Assembly (NCBI RefSeq): GCF_003073045.1
Contig: NC_037600.1
Coordinates: 12,400,515-12,464,514, forward strand
From: Pomacea canaliculata
Taxonomy: Eukaryota > Mollusca > Gastropoda > Architaenioglossa > Ampullariidae
Direction: 5' to 3'
Length of the DNA: 64,000 nt
Shown here piece by piece: positions 12,178 to 51,230 of the stretch. The number at the start of each line of letters is the position of its first letter. Positions within the stretch are counted from its first letter, which is position 1. Below the pieces are notes generated by a model. It was given only the letters and a program-made list of their open reading frames with translations, did no database searches and was not told the origin of the DNA. A program made the position numbers and the translations under genes.

Positions 12178-13912
12178 CTAGCCAGTTCGAGGTGTGAGGA
12201 TGATGGTGTCTATGGCCTCTAGACGCAGGTCACTCCACTGGGTGAGAAACTCGTTCTTATCCACATGGCCGTCACCTGCACATCAGAAGACAGAAACAGC
12301 AAAAATTTACTCACAGAGTAGAAAATGTCAACAAAAGTCAGAGTCCGGGCTTTCTTCACAATGTTAAATGTTATTCCAAAAAAGATCTTCTATCTCTATT
12401 CTTAATATACAAGCTTACAAACAGCATGTTGAACAAAGGATCATGGTCACTTGCTATGACAGATCAATATCTCTATGTGTTTAGACGACAATATGTAGAC
12501 GGATACGAGTGTGCCCCGTATTTAAATAAACTTATCTCATTACCATTCATGTCAAAGTAAGCAAAGATCTCAGGCAGGTCATCTCGCCCGATGTGACCGT
12601 CCTTTGTGACGTCAGCGCGGTCAAACAGCCTGGACGCCTCCCCTCTGTTGCCCAGGTCAAAGCGTGTGGTCCAGTCGGCGATAAACTCTGTCCTCGTCAC
12701 TATGGTGTCATCTGTCACCCAGAAAAAAATTGAATTATGAGTGGCAGTAAATTTGTTTCAAGTTCATAGGTATTGAAATGAAGCAGAAGAGAGCCATGTC
12801 TTTCTCGACTTGCTTTGTTTTTAGAAAGAGAGAATAAAAACCCGTTAACCACGTGGTCAAGTTCTCTCTCTCTCTCTCTGTAAAATATTACGAGTTACTG
12901 TATCATCCCCGTAGGGAAATAGAGGTACAACTTCAGTGTTGATGGCGGCCCCATGTCAAGTTTTTACACATTCAATCCATCTTGAGCAATACTGAAGATG
13001 TTTTGAGCAATCAGTTGTATTCATGCAAGCGTTTTCTTTTAAAATGTTTCCATTCAACTTTTCTCACTGTTTGTATCAAAACTGAAGAAGATTTTTAAAA
13101 GGTCTTGCATCAGAAGAAAGCCATCTTGGTTGGAGTCCGCCAGTCGAAAAGCACAGTCTCCTTCAAGGGCTCGGAAGCTGGAGAACACAGACGGGCTGCA
13201 CGAGGAATATTCTTGTGAGCAATCTTTGTCAGACATGACAGTACAGCTACACTGCCACTCAACCAGTGTCAGTAAATATAAAATTAAATTTTTAAACTAT
13301 TTTTTGGCGGTCCTAGAACAGTGAAATGCTCCTTCAGATCCTGCTAGGAAGGACCAGCGTGTTTAAATTTTTTATTTATTTATTCTTCTTCTTCTTATTT
13401 ATTTATTATTATTATTTTATTATTATTATTATTATTGGTGGTGGTCTCGGCAGTGGCGGTATTAGTAGAAAGGTTGTTTTTTTTAAATTTAAAAAGATGA
13501 TTAACGATCTGTTAGAAACATGAATTTTTAAATACATTTCTCTCAACATATACATACTTCAGTCATGTACTCAGTCTGATACAGACACTCTCATATACTA
13601 TACTTTAGCACTCTCGTAGTAACTCACACACACACTAATCTAATCTTTGTCTCGGATTTGAAGACAAAGCACAGACCAAAACCTGTAGAGAGAAGGATTA
13701 GTATCTTAGCGGTCATTCTTTCTGAAACTATAGTATATTATATACAGAATATTTACATAACCGTCAGGTAAAAGCCCACGAACTTGATCAAATATTTGTC
13801 GATATTTATCAGTCAACAACTGTCTTCAGCTGCGAATGTAACATGACTAGAAATCCCGTGCAAATACTTACCTTATCATCGCCACGAGAAGCAGAAAAGT
13901 CACAGGCGCCAT
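12178..13912 (-). CDS. Secreted four-EF-hand calcium-binding protein (4 exons, 161 aa)
   Basis: A predicted secreted Ca2+-binding protein, reconstructed by splicing 13872-13912, 13068-13246, 12544-12711 and 12178-12275. The total is 486 nt and all phases agree. Exon 1 starts MAPVTFLLLVAMI, a short basic-free start plus hydrophobic core typical of a signal peptide, followed by SCTVMS. Four 12-residue loops follow: DSNQDGFLLMQD, DTNNDTIVTRTE, DVTKDGHIGRDD, DMNGDGHVDKNE. Loops 1, 3 and 4 have the usual Gly at position 6. The protein ends TPRTG at a TAG (12178-12180). It lies immediately downstream of a larger paralogue on the same strand. I do not recognise a named family beyond the secreted EF-hand type; a calcium-storage or shell/matrix role would be speculation. 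Confidence 0.82.
13872..13912 (-). CDS. Signal-peptide exon of the four-EF-hand gene
   Basis: Read on the - strand, the ATG at 13912-13910 opens MAPVTFLLLVAMI plus two bases (AG), followed by a GTAAGT donor. The exon is 41 nt, too short to stand out as a frame. The phase-2 end joins the TAG acceptor upstream of 13246 to give Ser and then CTVMSDKDCS. A single start and a hydrophobic h-region support secretion. Confidence 0.78.
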
Positions 13913-14429
13913 TTCTCAGGTAAACTGTTACGTTCTGTCTTGCAAACGGTCATACAGCAATGTCGTCTGCCAGGTGCAGGAGATAGATAACAGACTGACA
14001 TTTCAGCCTCGGTTTGCTTGAGGCCGACTAAAAACTGCATTTACAACCTTTGAAAACTGTCAGTTCCACCGACCTACAGTAGATAAGATTTTGGCGAGGG
14101 CACATGGTGTTGGTCTCAGGCAAGTTTACTTCTAAAATCAGGCGTATTTATTTTTTGTTGTTGTTGTTGGACGACTAAGGAATACAGCTCAAAATAACTT
14201 ATCTGTTCAAAACTAAAACTGTACATAAAAGAATAAAATTATATGTTAACACTGTTTTGGGTTTTAAACAAAACCGGTTTGATGTCAAGGCCTTAGGCTT
14301 GAAATCGAACGTTCCAGCTTTCGGTTTGTGTGAAGTTTTCGATTTCTGTTCGTCTAAATCAGGAATATCGAGATTAATTCTTAATGTGGCGATGGGAATT
14401 TGACGAAGGAAGTGAAGTCGTTATAGTTT

Positions 14430-14850
14430 GACTCGAAGGACTCTCCCTTCCTCCATCTTACCCCACTCTCAGAACATACAGGGCAACAGGGTGTGTTTTG
14501 CTTCTGAAGCTATCAAGTGATGTCCAGACACAGCAGATGTTGTTTACCCCTGAATCTGAAGTTATCAAGAGATAGCAAAATTTCTGGAAGGTAAAGAAAA
14601 AAGTGGTATCCACGAGGTTGGGTATTGTAACTGTAAAAACAAGAGGCTTTCTATGTTGCCCTTGGGTGAATGCTACTTACTCTCGTTTCATAACTAAGGC
14701 ACCTGACGGGGTAGTTATGAAGTGAGGGTGAGACTCGATGTATCCTAAGGTAAAAATATCTATGAAATGTGGTGTCCGCGGGGTCTGGACATTTTTTTTT
14801 AACTTCTGAAACAAGACGCTTCCCCCTGAGTTCCCCATTTTATTGTTTCC
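14430..14850. repeat. Dispersed repeat, second copy
   Basis: GGGGTAGTTATGAAGTGAGG at 14708 and GCGGGGTCTGGACATTTTT with AACTTCTGAAACAAGACGCT at about 14777-14820 match the copy at 57870-58190. An upstream inverted segment (CTCTCGTTTCATAACT, about 14681) faces the GTTATGAAG block, so the repeat has a palindromic part. It lies just upstream of the four-EF-hand gene and downstream of its paralogue. Confidence 0.58.
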
Positions 14851-15111
14851 ATTATCATTCTTGCTTGTTAGACTCTTACCTTATTTCTCCCTGTGCCATG
14901 ATGGTTGCAACTCCTATTTCTTTCTTTGAATCTCACACGCCCACACACACACACACACAAGAATAGAAAATAGGAACTGTTTCAGGTCTTGTACATATTT
15001 TATTACACACAGAGATCAGCAACCACGCCAATGAAGTGGAAGTGGTTTCAAAACCTACAGATACGCCATCACTTTTATTCATTTCTTTCACATACTTTCT
15101 GAAAACGTCTT

Positions 15112-18100
15112 TTATTTGAATGATGGCTGAAAACAAGGGGCTATGGAGCTCTTGTCGGGAACACCTTGCCGATCTGTAATTATATTCAAAGGAAAAAAAG
15201 ATTTTAATGTAGGATGGTTGTATGTGACTAATCATGTTGGGGGCTAAAAGAAGTTGGAGACAATAAGCTAAAGGTCGACAGAGAAAATGAATGAGTGTGA
15301 GACTTTGATTGATTGAACAATCGAATAAGTGAGTAAAGAATGAATTAACTATTTTTTTAAAAAAAGACGCCGCAAAGAATCATGGGTAAGCTACAGCTGA
15401 CTGTTACACATACTTAGCTGCTATGTGAACATAATCTAGGCTAGAGGAACAGCTACATATGTTAATATTTTACTTTATATGGTGATTACGTACCGCAAGA
15501 AGTTCTAGTAGATCAATACTGCCGTTATCTAAGGAAAAAACACCACATCATCAGTATATAACTTATTTATTTATAGTAAGAGGCAAATGTTTACTGCAAA
15601 TATTCACACTTTAAAGTAGGCTCAGTGCGCTTCACGAAAGAAAAACATACAAATATATAATTATAGCAATAAATACATACATGGATCAGAAATATCAACA
15701 AATATACATAGACACCCCAGCATAGTATGAAAGTGTAGGAGTAAGATCACAGTCAAGACTAGCTGGAGAAAAAAACTGGATTCGAAGTTATGTAGTTACA
15801 GAGATTATTTAGAGCTGCGCTTTGAATTTCAATTAAAAAAATAGTTAATTGATGCTGCGCTGAAAAACGGAGAAAAAAAAATACGATGCTAGTATATAGT
15901 TATTAAAATGCTTCAGCCGCCGTAGACGAGCACTATAGAGTTGGGGAAGGAACGTTTATTCCCCAGCCATTAAACTCTCAAGGGATGCAACTCACGGCTG
16001 ACGTCAAAGGTATGGAATGCATGGCTGACTTCCCCTGTCGTGAGAATGCCATCATGGTTGGTGTCCAGAGACGAAAAACAGAGTCCGCGTCGGCTGCAAA
16101 GCCAATGGACTTGGTCCAACCGCTTTCAAAATCAGCTTTTGTCACTGAACCGTCGGCTAGAAAGTAAAAAAAATTCCGATTTTATAAGACATCAAAACCG
16201 CATGTACACTTATACACGTGTTTGCAGAGGACAATCTTTTATTCCCTTTGTCTCTCACACACGCACGCGCGCACATACACATAATTTATATTTATATCAT
16301 AAAGGTGAATTTAAGTACTTTCTCCTACGACTATATTTCATTGCATGCAAATATTAAAAGACGTGATCAATGACTACTGCTTAGGGTTCTGATTGAAGTT
16401 GGTGGATGTACATAGCAGAGGTGGCTATGGCAGTAACCAGAGAAGCACCACCACTAGCAGCAGCAGTGGTAGTTTAGCAGCTTAGCAATAATAATGGAAT
16501 TATGAATAATAGGTTGAGAAATAGTAGTAATAATAGCAGTAGGTTTAGGAGTAGTAGCAGGCTGAGGAAGAGTAGGTTGAGTAGCAGCAGTATTAGGTTG
16601 ACAAGGAGTAGGTCAAGTAGGCTAAGTATGGGTTGTAGGTTGAGCACTAGCAGTAGAAGAAGTAGAAACGGAGAAGAAGCAGAGATACCAACATTTCGAG
16701 GTAAAGGGAGAGAAGAGGCGAGAAAACTCTGCTTCCTGGAGCTCGTCATCCTTGTTGGTGTCGGCCTCAGTGTACAGAACGGCGATCGGCGCCTCGTGAT
16801 ACAACTGGTGACAGAAGTTAAAACAATGTTTGTATAGCGAGTAATTGGTGTGCATCAGGTTGTAATTCGAAATAGCATATTTAATTGAACTGTGAAGATG
16901 AAATGAATGCTTTTGGTTATAAGAAAGAAATCAGGAAAAGCAATTACAGTAGACATGAACAGGGTTTGAATTGTTTTAATCGACCTCCTCCCACTCTCTA
17001 TTTCTCTCATGACTGTGCTCTAACTAAACACCTGTATAGGTATCTGTCCCATACTTAAGTGCTAATTGTGCTAGCAGGAGAGACAGACAGAGAGAAAACA
17101 CAGGTCGACACATAGACAGACAGGTAAGTAGAGACAAATGGACATACGGACAGACAAATAAATACACAGGCAAGAAGGCAGGCAGACAGACAGACAGACG
17201 AACAGATGGACAGACGGATAGAAAATCAACAGACAGACAGCAGACAGACAGACAGATATTTTTAGAGCGAGTTAAACAGTTGCCAAACTAATCGTCGGCT
17301 CACCTGTTGCCACTTGAGGTTGAATTCCTCGGCCTGCACGTTGCCGTCACCTAGATTTCAATGTGGAATAAAGGAGGGAGTTGGGGGAGAGGTGAACATT
17401 AAAAGTACAGAGCAAACAATGCTGCCAAGGGGAAAAAAAGGAACAGATTACAAGGTGCATAAAACACTACACCTGAAGATTGCAAACAGTAAGCCTTCCC
17501 TTTTCTCTCACTTCTTCAAACACACACACACTTTTTAAAATGTGTTGAAATTTCGCTTTTAGTTTTTATCATGAAGATTTCATCAGCCATCAGTTTAAGC
17601 TCTTCCTCATTTTATTTCTCACTTTTCTTTCATTTAGTTTCATTAGCTTGCTATAATTTCTGGCTGATTTCGTTTGTGTAGTCTGTTGCCTATGGCTTGA
17701 CATTTCAGATTAATTATTGTTGTGAGACACATGGAAACATGCTAATCAGCTGTTAGCTGTTGCTCCGCTCAGGGTTTGAGAACAGTCGGCTACAGCACAA
17801 CAAGACTTTTGTAAATTAAATACCATTGAGGTCAAAGCGCTGATAAATGGCGCTCAAATCGTTGGAGTCGATTTGTTCGTTGTCATCGAGATCTGCGAGT
17901 AGGAAGAAGGCTGTTGCCTCCTCCTGGGTCATCTGAGTTATTGCCGTCCAGAGGGAGGTAAACTCTGTCTGCGAGATCACTTTGTCCCCTGCGGTAATAG
18001 ACAAACTTGTTATGAGTCTGTAAGTAAATGTGTACGTGTTTGAGTTGTTATTATTATTATAGTAACATAAAACAAAATGGGTCTGGAAACTGCTAAATAA

Positions 18101-18789
18101 CTATACGTAGACAAGACGGTAGGCTAGCCCTTGATTTCCCATGATGTAGGAAGCGCCACCTACGGTTGCGGTCAAAGCCGGTGTAAACGCTGTCCAGCTC
18201 TGACCTGCTGATGACACCATCGAGGTTTTGGTCAGCTTTCATGTAGAGGATGTTGATCAGACCAAACATGTCCAGGCTGTGACTACATCACACACACAAG
18301 TAATAAACACATAATAAACACACACATCATAAAGTAATAATAAATTGCCGAAGTCATTGCATCAAACGAAAGAACATTTTTCATGTTTGTACATTCTACA
18401 CACATATCGTACCCAGCAGCCTCTTCTGTAAATGTCCTTTAATTCTTGACAGGACAAATGGGGACGATTATTTGACCAAGTCTACCAAGGTTTGAGTGTC
18501 AAGATCATGAGAAATCAGTGATTTCAGGGTGAATTCTAGTTAAATCGGAACTTCAGAGAACATATTGAAGTTAAGTCCAAAGTGTTATTTGCCAAGATGT
18601 CCATAAAGACTTTAAGACACTGCGGACGGTTGAGGCTTTTGGACCTTTGCCCAGTTAAGAATGGACTTTATCCCGAAAGAGTAGATAAGAGACCTACACA
18701 TTTTGCCCATGGCTGGTGCATAGGAGACTGGCTATAAGGACGACAAGGAAACAACAGTTCTGAAATAAACAATGTTTAAAATACAACAT
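15112..18789 (-). CDS. Secreted eight-EF-hand protein, tandem paralogue (8 exons, one-base frame break)
   Basis: Predicted secreted Ca2+-binding protein of about 248 aa. Exons on the - strand: 18698-18789, 18164-18282, 17824-17988, 17304-17350, 16693-16804, 15996-16156, 15494-15528, 15112-15126. The N-terminus has a hydrophobic core (CCFLVVLIASLLC) and then TSHGQ, a signal peptide. Loops in order: DQNLDGVISRSE, DRNRDKVISQTE, DLDDNEQIDSND, DLNGDGNVQAEE, DTNKDDELQEAE, TSKSDGSVTKAD, DTNHDGILTTGE, DVSHNGSIDLLE. Loop 6 lacks the first Asp and probably does not bind Ca2+. Every even loop is interrupted at codon 4, phase 1, as in the smaller neighbour. Exon 6 (161 nt) is one base short; restoring a sixth A in the A5 run at 16074-16078 repairs both frame and phase. 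The terminal exon is 15 nt (PSFK, TAA), with AATAAA about 90 bases further on. The start at 18789 or an unseen upstream exon are both possible. Confidence 0.75.
15996..16156 (-). CDS. Exon 6 of the eight-EF-hand gene, carrying the frame break
   Basis: The 5' part (after a TAG acceptor) reads SDGSVTKADFESGWTK and the 3' part reads LDTNHDGILTTGEVSHAF, in a different register. The switch falls at the A5 homopolymer 16074-16078 (T5 on the coding strand). One added base gives DSVFSSLDTNHDG without interruption and corrects the exon-7 phase. A sequencing or assembly slip is the simplest reading. A real pseudogenising deletion is the alternative, although all splice sites and the other seven exons are intact. 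Confidence 0.72.
16424..16672. repeat. Degenerate trinucleotide repeat (TAG/CAG/GGT) in an EF-hand intron
   Basis: Imperfect TAGTAG, CAGCAG and GGTTGAG-type triplets fill the intron just downstream of exon 5 of the eight-EF-hand gene. The open frames here (poly-Leu on the - strand, poly-Ser/Arg on the + strand) are repeat artefacts. Confidence 0.7.
17080..17262. repeat. (CAGA)n / GACA-rich microsatellite
   Basis: A long imperfect CAGA/GACA tetranucleotide array lies in the intron between exons 4 and 5 of the eight-EF-hand gene. It is purest around 17180-17205 and 17231-17255. Confidence 0.85.
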
Positions 18790-20083
18790 TTAGCCAGAAA
18801 ACAGCGTTCAGTATATAAAGTTCGGAATACAGACTGTCCTCATCGTCATCATTATCTTTACTTATTTTGCTTGGTATCTGATGTTTCTTGCTCTTTCTCT
18901 CTTCCCTTGTCTCTCTCTTTTTTTATTTTTCTAGAGACGTGGCACGTTCTTAAAAACAAACTGTTACTTCTTTCAGCATCTCCCTGTTAATAATCTTCTT
19001 CATGAGGACTCGATCGTGTTTTCAAATAACGCAAAATCTATCCAAGCTTGCTTTTATGACCAGCTAACGGCCTCAAAAATACAACCACAAAAATTTTGAA
19101 CTCCTCACCATTTTAAAATCACTTGTGCAGCTTTCAGTCCTTGTTACCTTTGCTCTGATGTACCTGACTGAAGTGGATTTTGTGATAAAATCTGAAACGT
19201 CGGCGTCCTAATGATAAAAGACCTTAGTCTAGCAGCTCCAGGTCGGACCAGTACTAGATGGGTTGGGTTGCTCGGAAACAGCCTACTGCTGCTTGAGGGG
19301 AGATTATTGACGACAACGACAGACCTCATGCTCAGCATGCTTCTGGCCACATGGCACATCAACATTTATGTAACACAGATCTTGTAAGCTAACGGGTGAA
19401 GGACGAGTGTTAGTCAAGTAGTTTTGGGGCATGGCAGACATTTTGGGCCGAAGTACTTTCACATAGCATTATTTCAACGTTCACTAAAGTACAGCATGAA
19501 GAGCAAAGAGCACAGCAGTTTAAATAAGATTAAGTGCACTTGGGTTTTTTTCTTATCTTTCTTTCCACCTGGCTATGTTTTATCTTTTGTTCAACTGTTC
19601 TAGTCCTGTTCCCTACCCATTTATCAACGCGGGTCTATTGGTTTGCCACGAGAAAGTCTTTATTGTTGGCTCAAAAAAAAAAAAAAACAAAAAACAGTAC
19701 AATTCCCTCCTGCCGACCTACCCATTTAACCATCTGTCGATCCATCGACCCCCGTTACCTGTTAATACATCAGTCTGAATACTTGTCTCCATTTTTATTG
19801 ATGTTAATATATTTACCACCATACTTTTGGGCACAAAACAATTTGCTGATTATCTGCTCCACGCGATGGTGGAACCTACCTGCATTTTTATGTTCGATAA
19901 GATGATGTACCAGGGGGGCAAGGTGGGCAGCCACCCATTCGAAAAAGATATTGAGGAGTCAAGAATGTGAGCTTCGTTCACTGTCAGCATGGAATTGGTG
20001 TCCCCTCCCTTATGTAGAGGAAGATCTGCTGACATTTGTCTCTTGCTTCTGTTGTACTGTAAATTTTTACCTTGTCATCTTGA

Positions 20084-20317
20084 GCGGTCCGGTGGTGCAA
20101 CAGTTAGCGCCGGTCACCAATACAGTGAGGCTTGGCTGTTCTGGGTTCAGATCTCATCTCGGGCGAGCTTTTCATTTTCCGCATATGGCATCTGTTTACA
20201 GGCTGACAACGCTGACACTCATCTGTGTAATAGCTTCAGGTGCCATGTGGCATTAAGCTGCAGTGACTTCTTCTCAGATGTAAGCCTCTGTGTGAGTGTG
20301 TCTCAAAAAAAAAAAAG
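20084..20317 (+). mobile_element. tRNA-derived SINE, copy 1
   Basis: Starts GCGGTCCGGTGGTGCAACAG with a box-A-like segment (GGTGCAACAGTTAGCGC) and a box-B-like segment (GGGTTCAGATCTC) about 40 bases later, as in tRNA-derived RNA polymerase III promoters. It ends in an A12 tail (about 20304-20317). The same head occurs at 33231, reverse-complemented at 44041-44190, and at 54524. Four copies in 64 kb indicate an abundant family. I saw no clear flanking duplication. Confidence 0.78.
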
Positions 20318-22965
20318 GTACTGAGGGACACATAGAGGAGTATGCACACATAGAGGGGTGGTGGTTATGTGCCTTCAAAAACTCTTGAAAGATGGAAATG
20401 AAGCCTAGACCAAGGAGCCCAAACACTCCTCACCAAAACACACCGCCTAGTATATTTAATTTGGCACCTTTGCAGAGTGTTTTACAATCAGCTGGGTCTG
20501 AAGCAAAAAAAAAAAAAAAAAAAAAATGTTTTACCAATTGTCAAGAGAAAGTAAGAAATTGTTCAGATGGCATGGGCTTCTTTTTAAGGAACTGAAGTGT
20601 CCAGATTTACATAAGGTCAAGGCAAGTGAGTTCAGAAAAGAAACTTTATACATATATATAGACATTTATTATCTCTCACAGATACATAACAATATAAATA
20701 TACATAACAAAAAGGCAATATTTTACAATATAACAACATAACATATGCACATAGATTAACAGTCATTTTAAGAGCATATCCATATACCCAGAGAAGCCAG
20801 CAAATGTAAAATTTTACACAACAGAAACAAAGTATTTGAGTTTTTAATTCCAATCTCACATACCAGATAAACTTTATATATATATTAAAAAATTCTGTCA
20901 GACAAATCAAGTCAAACAGCAATCATGTACACTAAAAACCTTTTGTAAAATGTAGATTATCTCCCCTCCATAACAGATAAGCGATCCATGCAAACGAAGC
21001 ATATTTACTATTAAAATAATATCGAAGCAAAACATACAGTCAGAAAAAAGCAAACCTAATTGTAATAAATCTTTTGTAAGAATTTGTCCCTGTGGATACT
21101 TGTAAAAGAAAAAAATTAATGAGTCAGAATTATTATCATAGGTCAGATGTATGAAAGGCAATAATACCCTGTGCTCTAAGGAAGCAAATTGAATTATTAT
21201 AATCCGTAAGCTATATAAGATTATTTTGAGTCAATTTCCCTTCGACGGCAAAACATTGTATAAAATAAAAATAACTGGCAGATTCACAGCACTGTATGCA
21301 GCATGTCTTCATATATAAATATGTGGGTCAGGTTGTCAACATGGTGCTGCAGCTGTTACTCGGCTGCAATAAATAACATAGCGATTCTAGTCCAAAAGAT
21401 TGATTTTAATATAAATGCTTCACTTATAGTTGCTGGTGCACTATTTTTATGAAGCAGGGAAAGATACTTTCAGGTGGCAGATGCTGAAAGGAAGAGTTAA
21501 GCTGCTAGAGTGCTGTTTATCACCAATCAGATAAGTTACTCTGCCATGTCCTTGGTCTCTGCTACATCTCAGCATTCTCCCCAGTATCACTGGAGAAGCA
21601 GCTAGCCAAAGAGTCAGCGCAATGGTGTCCCAAGCCGGAGGCCTACGTACAGGTCAGTTCAATATGCAGCATACTTTACCCCGGTTGGACCAAGCTGTTA
21701 AACTTAAATCCTCAAAGGGTTAGGGAAGGAAAAGGTAAAGGAAAGATGGCAAAGAAGAGAAGGGAAGGGCACTCCACTTCCTAAAAACTAAAATGTTGTG
21801 GGGGTACTTGTGCGGATATTGTTTAGTGTGTTACAAATTCTGCAAAGTTTTGTGGAGATTATAAGCATGCTGGTAAACAGGTCAGCATCATGAGGGGGCT
21901 GTCAGTAAAAATTAATGAGCTTGAAATAAAACAGCTTTATACTAAGGGAAATGAAATCAGGATAACTCCCCTTGAACCTCCTATTAAGAAATATATTTCT
22001 TTAATGGCAATTTATATGTATATCATTTGTTACTGTAATATTATAATTGCAATAACAGCGGATAAATTCACAATACAATATTTATGACAAAAATTAAATT
22101 GATGTGAGACTTAAAAAAAAGTGCTGTATTTGCTATAAAACTGTAGAGAGATCCATTGTTATATGATAAGAAATATATTTAGCTTTAAATAAATGGTAGA
22201 TCCAGCCCAACTATTGCCTAGACGAAATTACAGCTATAATATTGTGTAGTCATTTTCATCATCCACTGCTACAGGCCAGTTGTTGTATTTCGTGGAGATT
22301 TGTGTTGGTTTTTGTTTTCTTCATAACCAGAGAATAAGTACATACACACAAATACTTTCATTTATCTATGCAATCCCAAAACCGATAAGTCTAGAGGAGA
22401 ATTGAGTTGTGAAGTAAGACATCACTCAAAAATATCTTGTGGGGAAAAAAAAGGTGCAGACTGGAAAATCTAACTTTGAGAAGACAGCTGGCTTAGGGCA
22501 TTTGGCTATGGAAGCTTGCTGTGATATATCATAAAATGTGGGTGTGTGACAGTATTCTGTTGACGTTATGGAGAACATATAATTTGAAATGTGAACTCAG
22601 ATATTGTACTGCTTGCTACTGCAACATAGTGCTTCAGTGCACAAAGTGTGTCAATCGTGGTACCCATAAATGTATGAGTAACCACAAGGACTTATTTTGG
22701 ATAACGAAAAGGAATTGTCTCTAAGTATTTTAACAAATATCAAATATACATATCATTTAATAAGCCCTGCAACTTTGTTCAGATACATGTACCTCTACCA
22801 AATATATAAAAATATAATTTAATTAGAGATCATTATAGAGTTTTTGAAATGATTTGCGCATGGAGTCGCTTCTTGCGAGATATCCATATCACAGACGTGT
22901 TAATAGAGGTTTTTTGTTCTATAATCTTGCATTGTCTAAACAACAATGTTGAATGAGTGTCTGGG

Positions 22966-23060
22966 TTTTTTTTTTTTTTTTTTTGTAAAGTGCCAAGAGC
23001 CTGTCGATAGGACCAAGATAAGGTGCTATACAAATTCGCTTTCTATTATTATTCGAGTTG
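22966..23060 (-). repeat. SINE-like 3' tail with oligo(T)
   Basis: A T18 run is followed by AAAGTGCCAAGAGCCTGT, then AAGGTGCTATACAAATTC and TATTATTATT. The 'GTGCTATACAAAT...ATTATT' motif resembles the conserved 3' tails of several invertebrate SINE families. The orientation is uncertain and no head region was found, so this is probably a truncated copy. Confidence 0.4.
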
Positions 23061-24796
23061 TTGTTAAATCATTATACCAAAAGCACTGATCCATGGATAT
23101 TAGTTCATGCACTGCTCCCACGCTGAGCAAGCCACTTGACCTCTGACACAGGAACTGGAAGTCTGGGATTCAGCGCGCATGCGCGTTGCTGACATCTGCT
23201 GTATCGATTGAAAATCAAAACACTGGCCACAAAAGCTGTCGGTGACTCGTTTGCCAGGACAGTGCAGATGGAGTAAATGATTCCTAGGTGCCGGTGCAGC
23301 CAGTCCAGCAGTGAGCATAGCCACCAGGCTGTCGTGTGCGAATCTTGCCGGTGCACGTCATAAATAAGCACGAAGCAGCAGAGTCGAACCCCGTTGCTGG
23401 AGTGCTCACAGGTGAGTGTGCCAAGCACACACTCCGCTCGCCACTGTACCGTCCACGCACGGTGTAGATCTGTTAACCTGCACCACCGAGGCTTCCTTTG
23501 GCTTCGGTAGGCTGTCAGACGAGGACTTCGGACAGTTACAATGGAGATAATGACGGAAGATAATGTGGTCAGCTGAGAGCAGGCATGCGGATATCTGTTC
23601 GTGCTGCATAATTTAAATGTCTGGAATTCTGAGAACTTGATTCGCATACTGCATCGGATCATCAGCAACCCTGCGATTCACTGGTATGTACTTTACGATA
23701 CGCCCACAACAAAGATTAGACGAATATACTGGATAACCCCGAGGGATGTTTTTATCAGCTTGAGTCAGTGTAAGCATGCTCAGTAGCGATGGGACACATT
23801 CTCTCAGGACTACTGCTGCTGGATAAAATACAGTTCTTATGCACAGGAATGGGGTGTTGTTGATACGATTACTCAGTTTACAGACTAATAAAATTAATTT
23901 GATGTAAAATGAATAACGATATTGTTATGCCCAGTGGATCATTTTAATTATGAAGAAAACATTTTGTGGCAGCAGTTCGTGTAATTAGGTTAAGTGCAAT
24001 ATGCTTTTTTCTTTGGTGTTGTTAAACGGGCAATATGAGCTTATATGACAAATGATTAAATGTTGATGGCAAGTGGTTAGTAGTTGTGCAGATATACAAT
24101 TCAGGTAAATATAATTCAGATATGAACGAGTATAAACGAGTATATAAAGCAGGAAACTACATATATCAAGCATACAGTTAACATGTATGTATTAAATATT
24201 TAGAAAATTATTTCTTCTATAAAAGATTCATATAACATTTTTGTCTTCAATTTATCTGTGGTCACAATGAATGTTATTTATAATATCCGAAAGGTTCTTT
24301 AATGTAGTCTGCTTATTTTCAGAATTAAAGCGTAAATGTATTGTAATATTAACAACATAGTTCTTGTAACATCATCTGAATTTTATAAAGATGATTCAAG
24401 CTGTTCTGTTATAAAGGATCTTTCAAACTGACAGGCATTAAGATGTATGCATTTCTTATTAGGAAAATTTGGCATCAGTTTATGTTATATTAAATCCTTC
24501 CCTGGTTGTTCAGGATGTATGGGTGAGGAACTTAAGATTGAGTGAACTGAATATTACATGTGCCATCTGGTATAAATTAGTACAATGCTGATAGCTCAAG
24601 TGCTTCATCATGGTTCCTGCAAAATGGTCACACAGGTTAAACCTAGCTTGAATAGTTGAAGACTTAGTGACCTCATGTAATATAGGCAGATATTGAATAT
24701 GGCTTGCAGGAGCAGAAAGTGAATTTTGTAAGCCAACATACTAATGTCGCTTGGCATTACTGTGAGGACTTTTCACATTTATGTCACCAGATTTGA

Positions 24797-51230
<26,434 letters not shown>

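Noticed and set aside
14933..15235. 100-codon open frame on the - strand
   Set aside because: It overlaps the terminal exon and 3'-UTR of the eight-EF-hand gene but in another register. The splice-consistent reading stops after PSFK.
17080..17262. Possible CRISPR-like array
   Set aside because: It is a CAGA tetranucleotide microsatellite without unique spacers, in a eukaryotic intron.
23105..23668. 187-codon open frame on the - strand
   Set aside because: No recognisable domain or family resemblance, Cys/Trp-rich erratic composition, no supporting splice structure. It lies in a GC-richer block where long open frames occur by chance.
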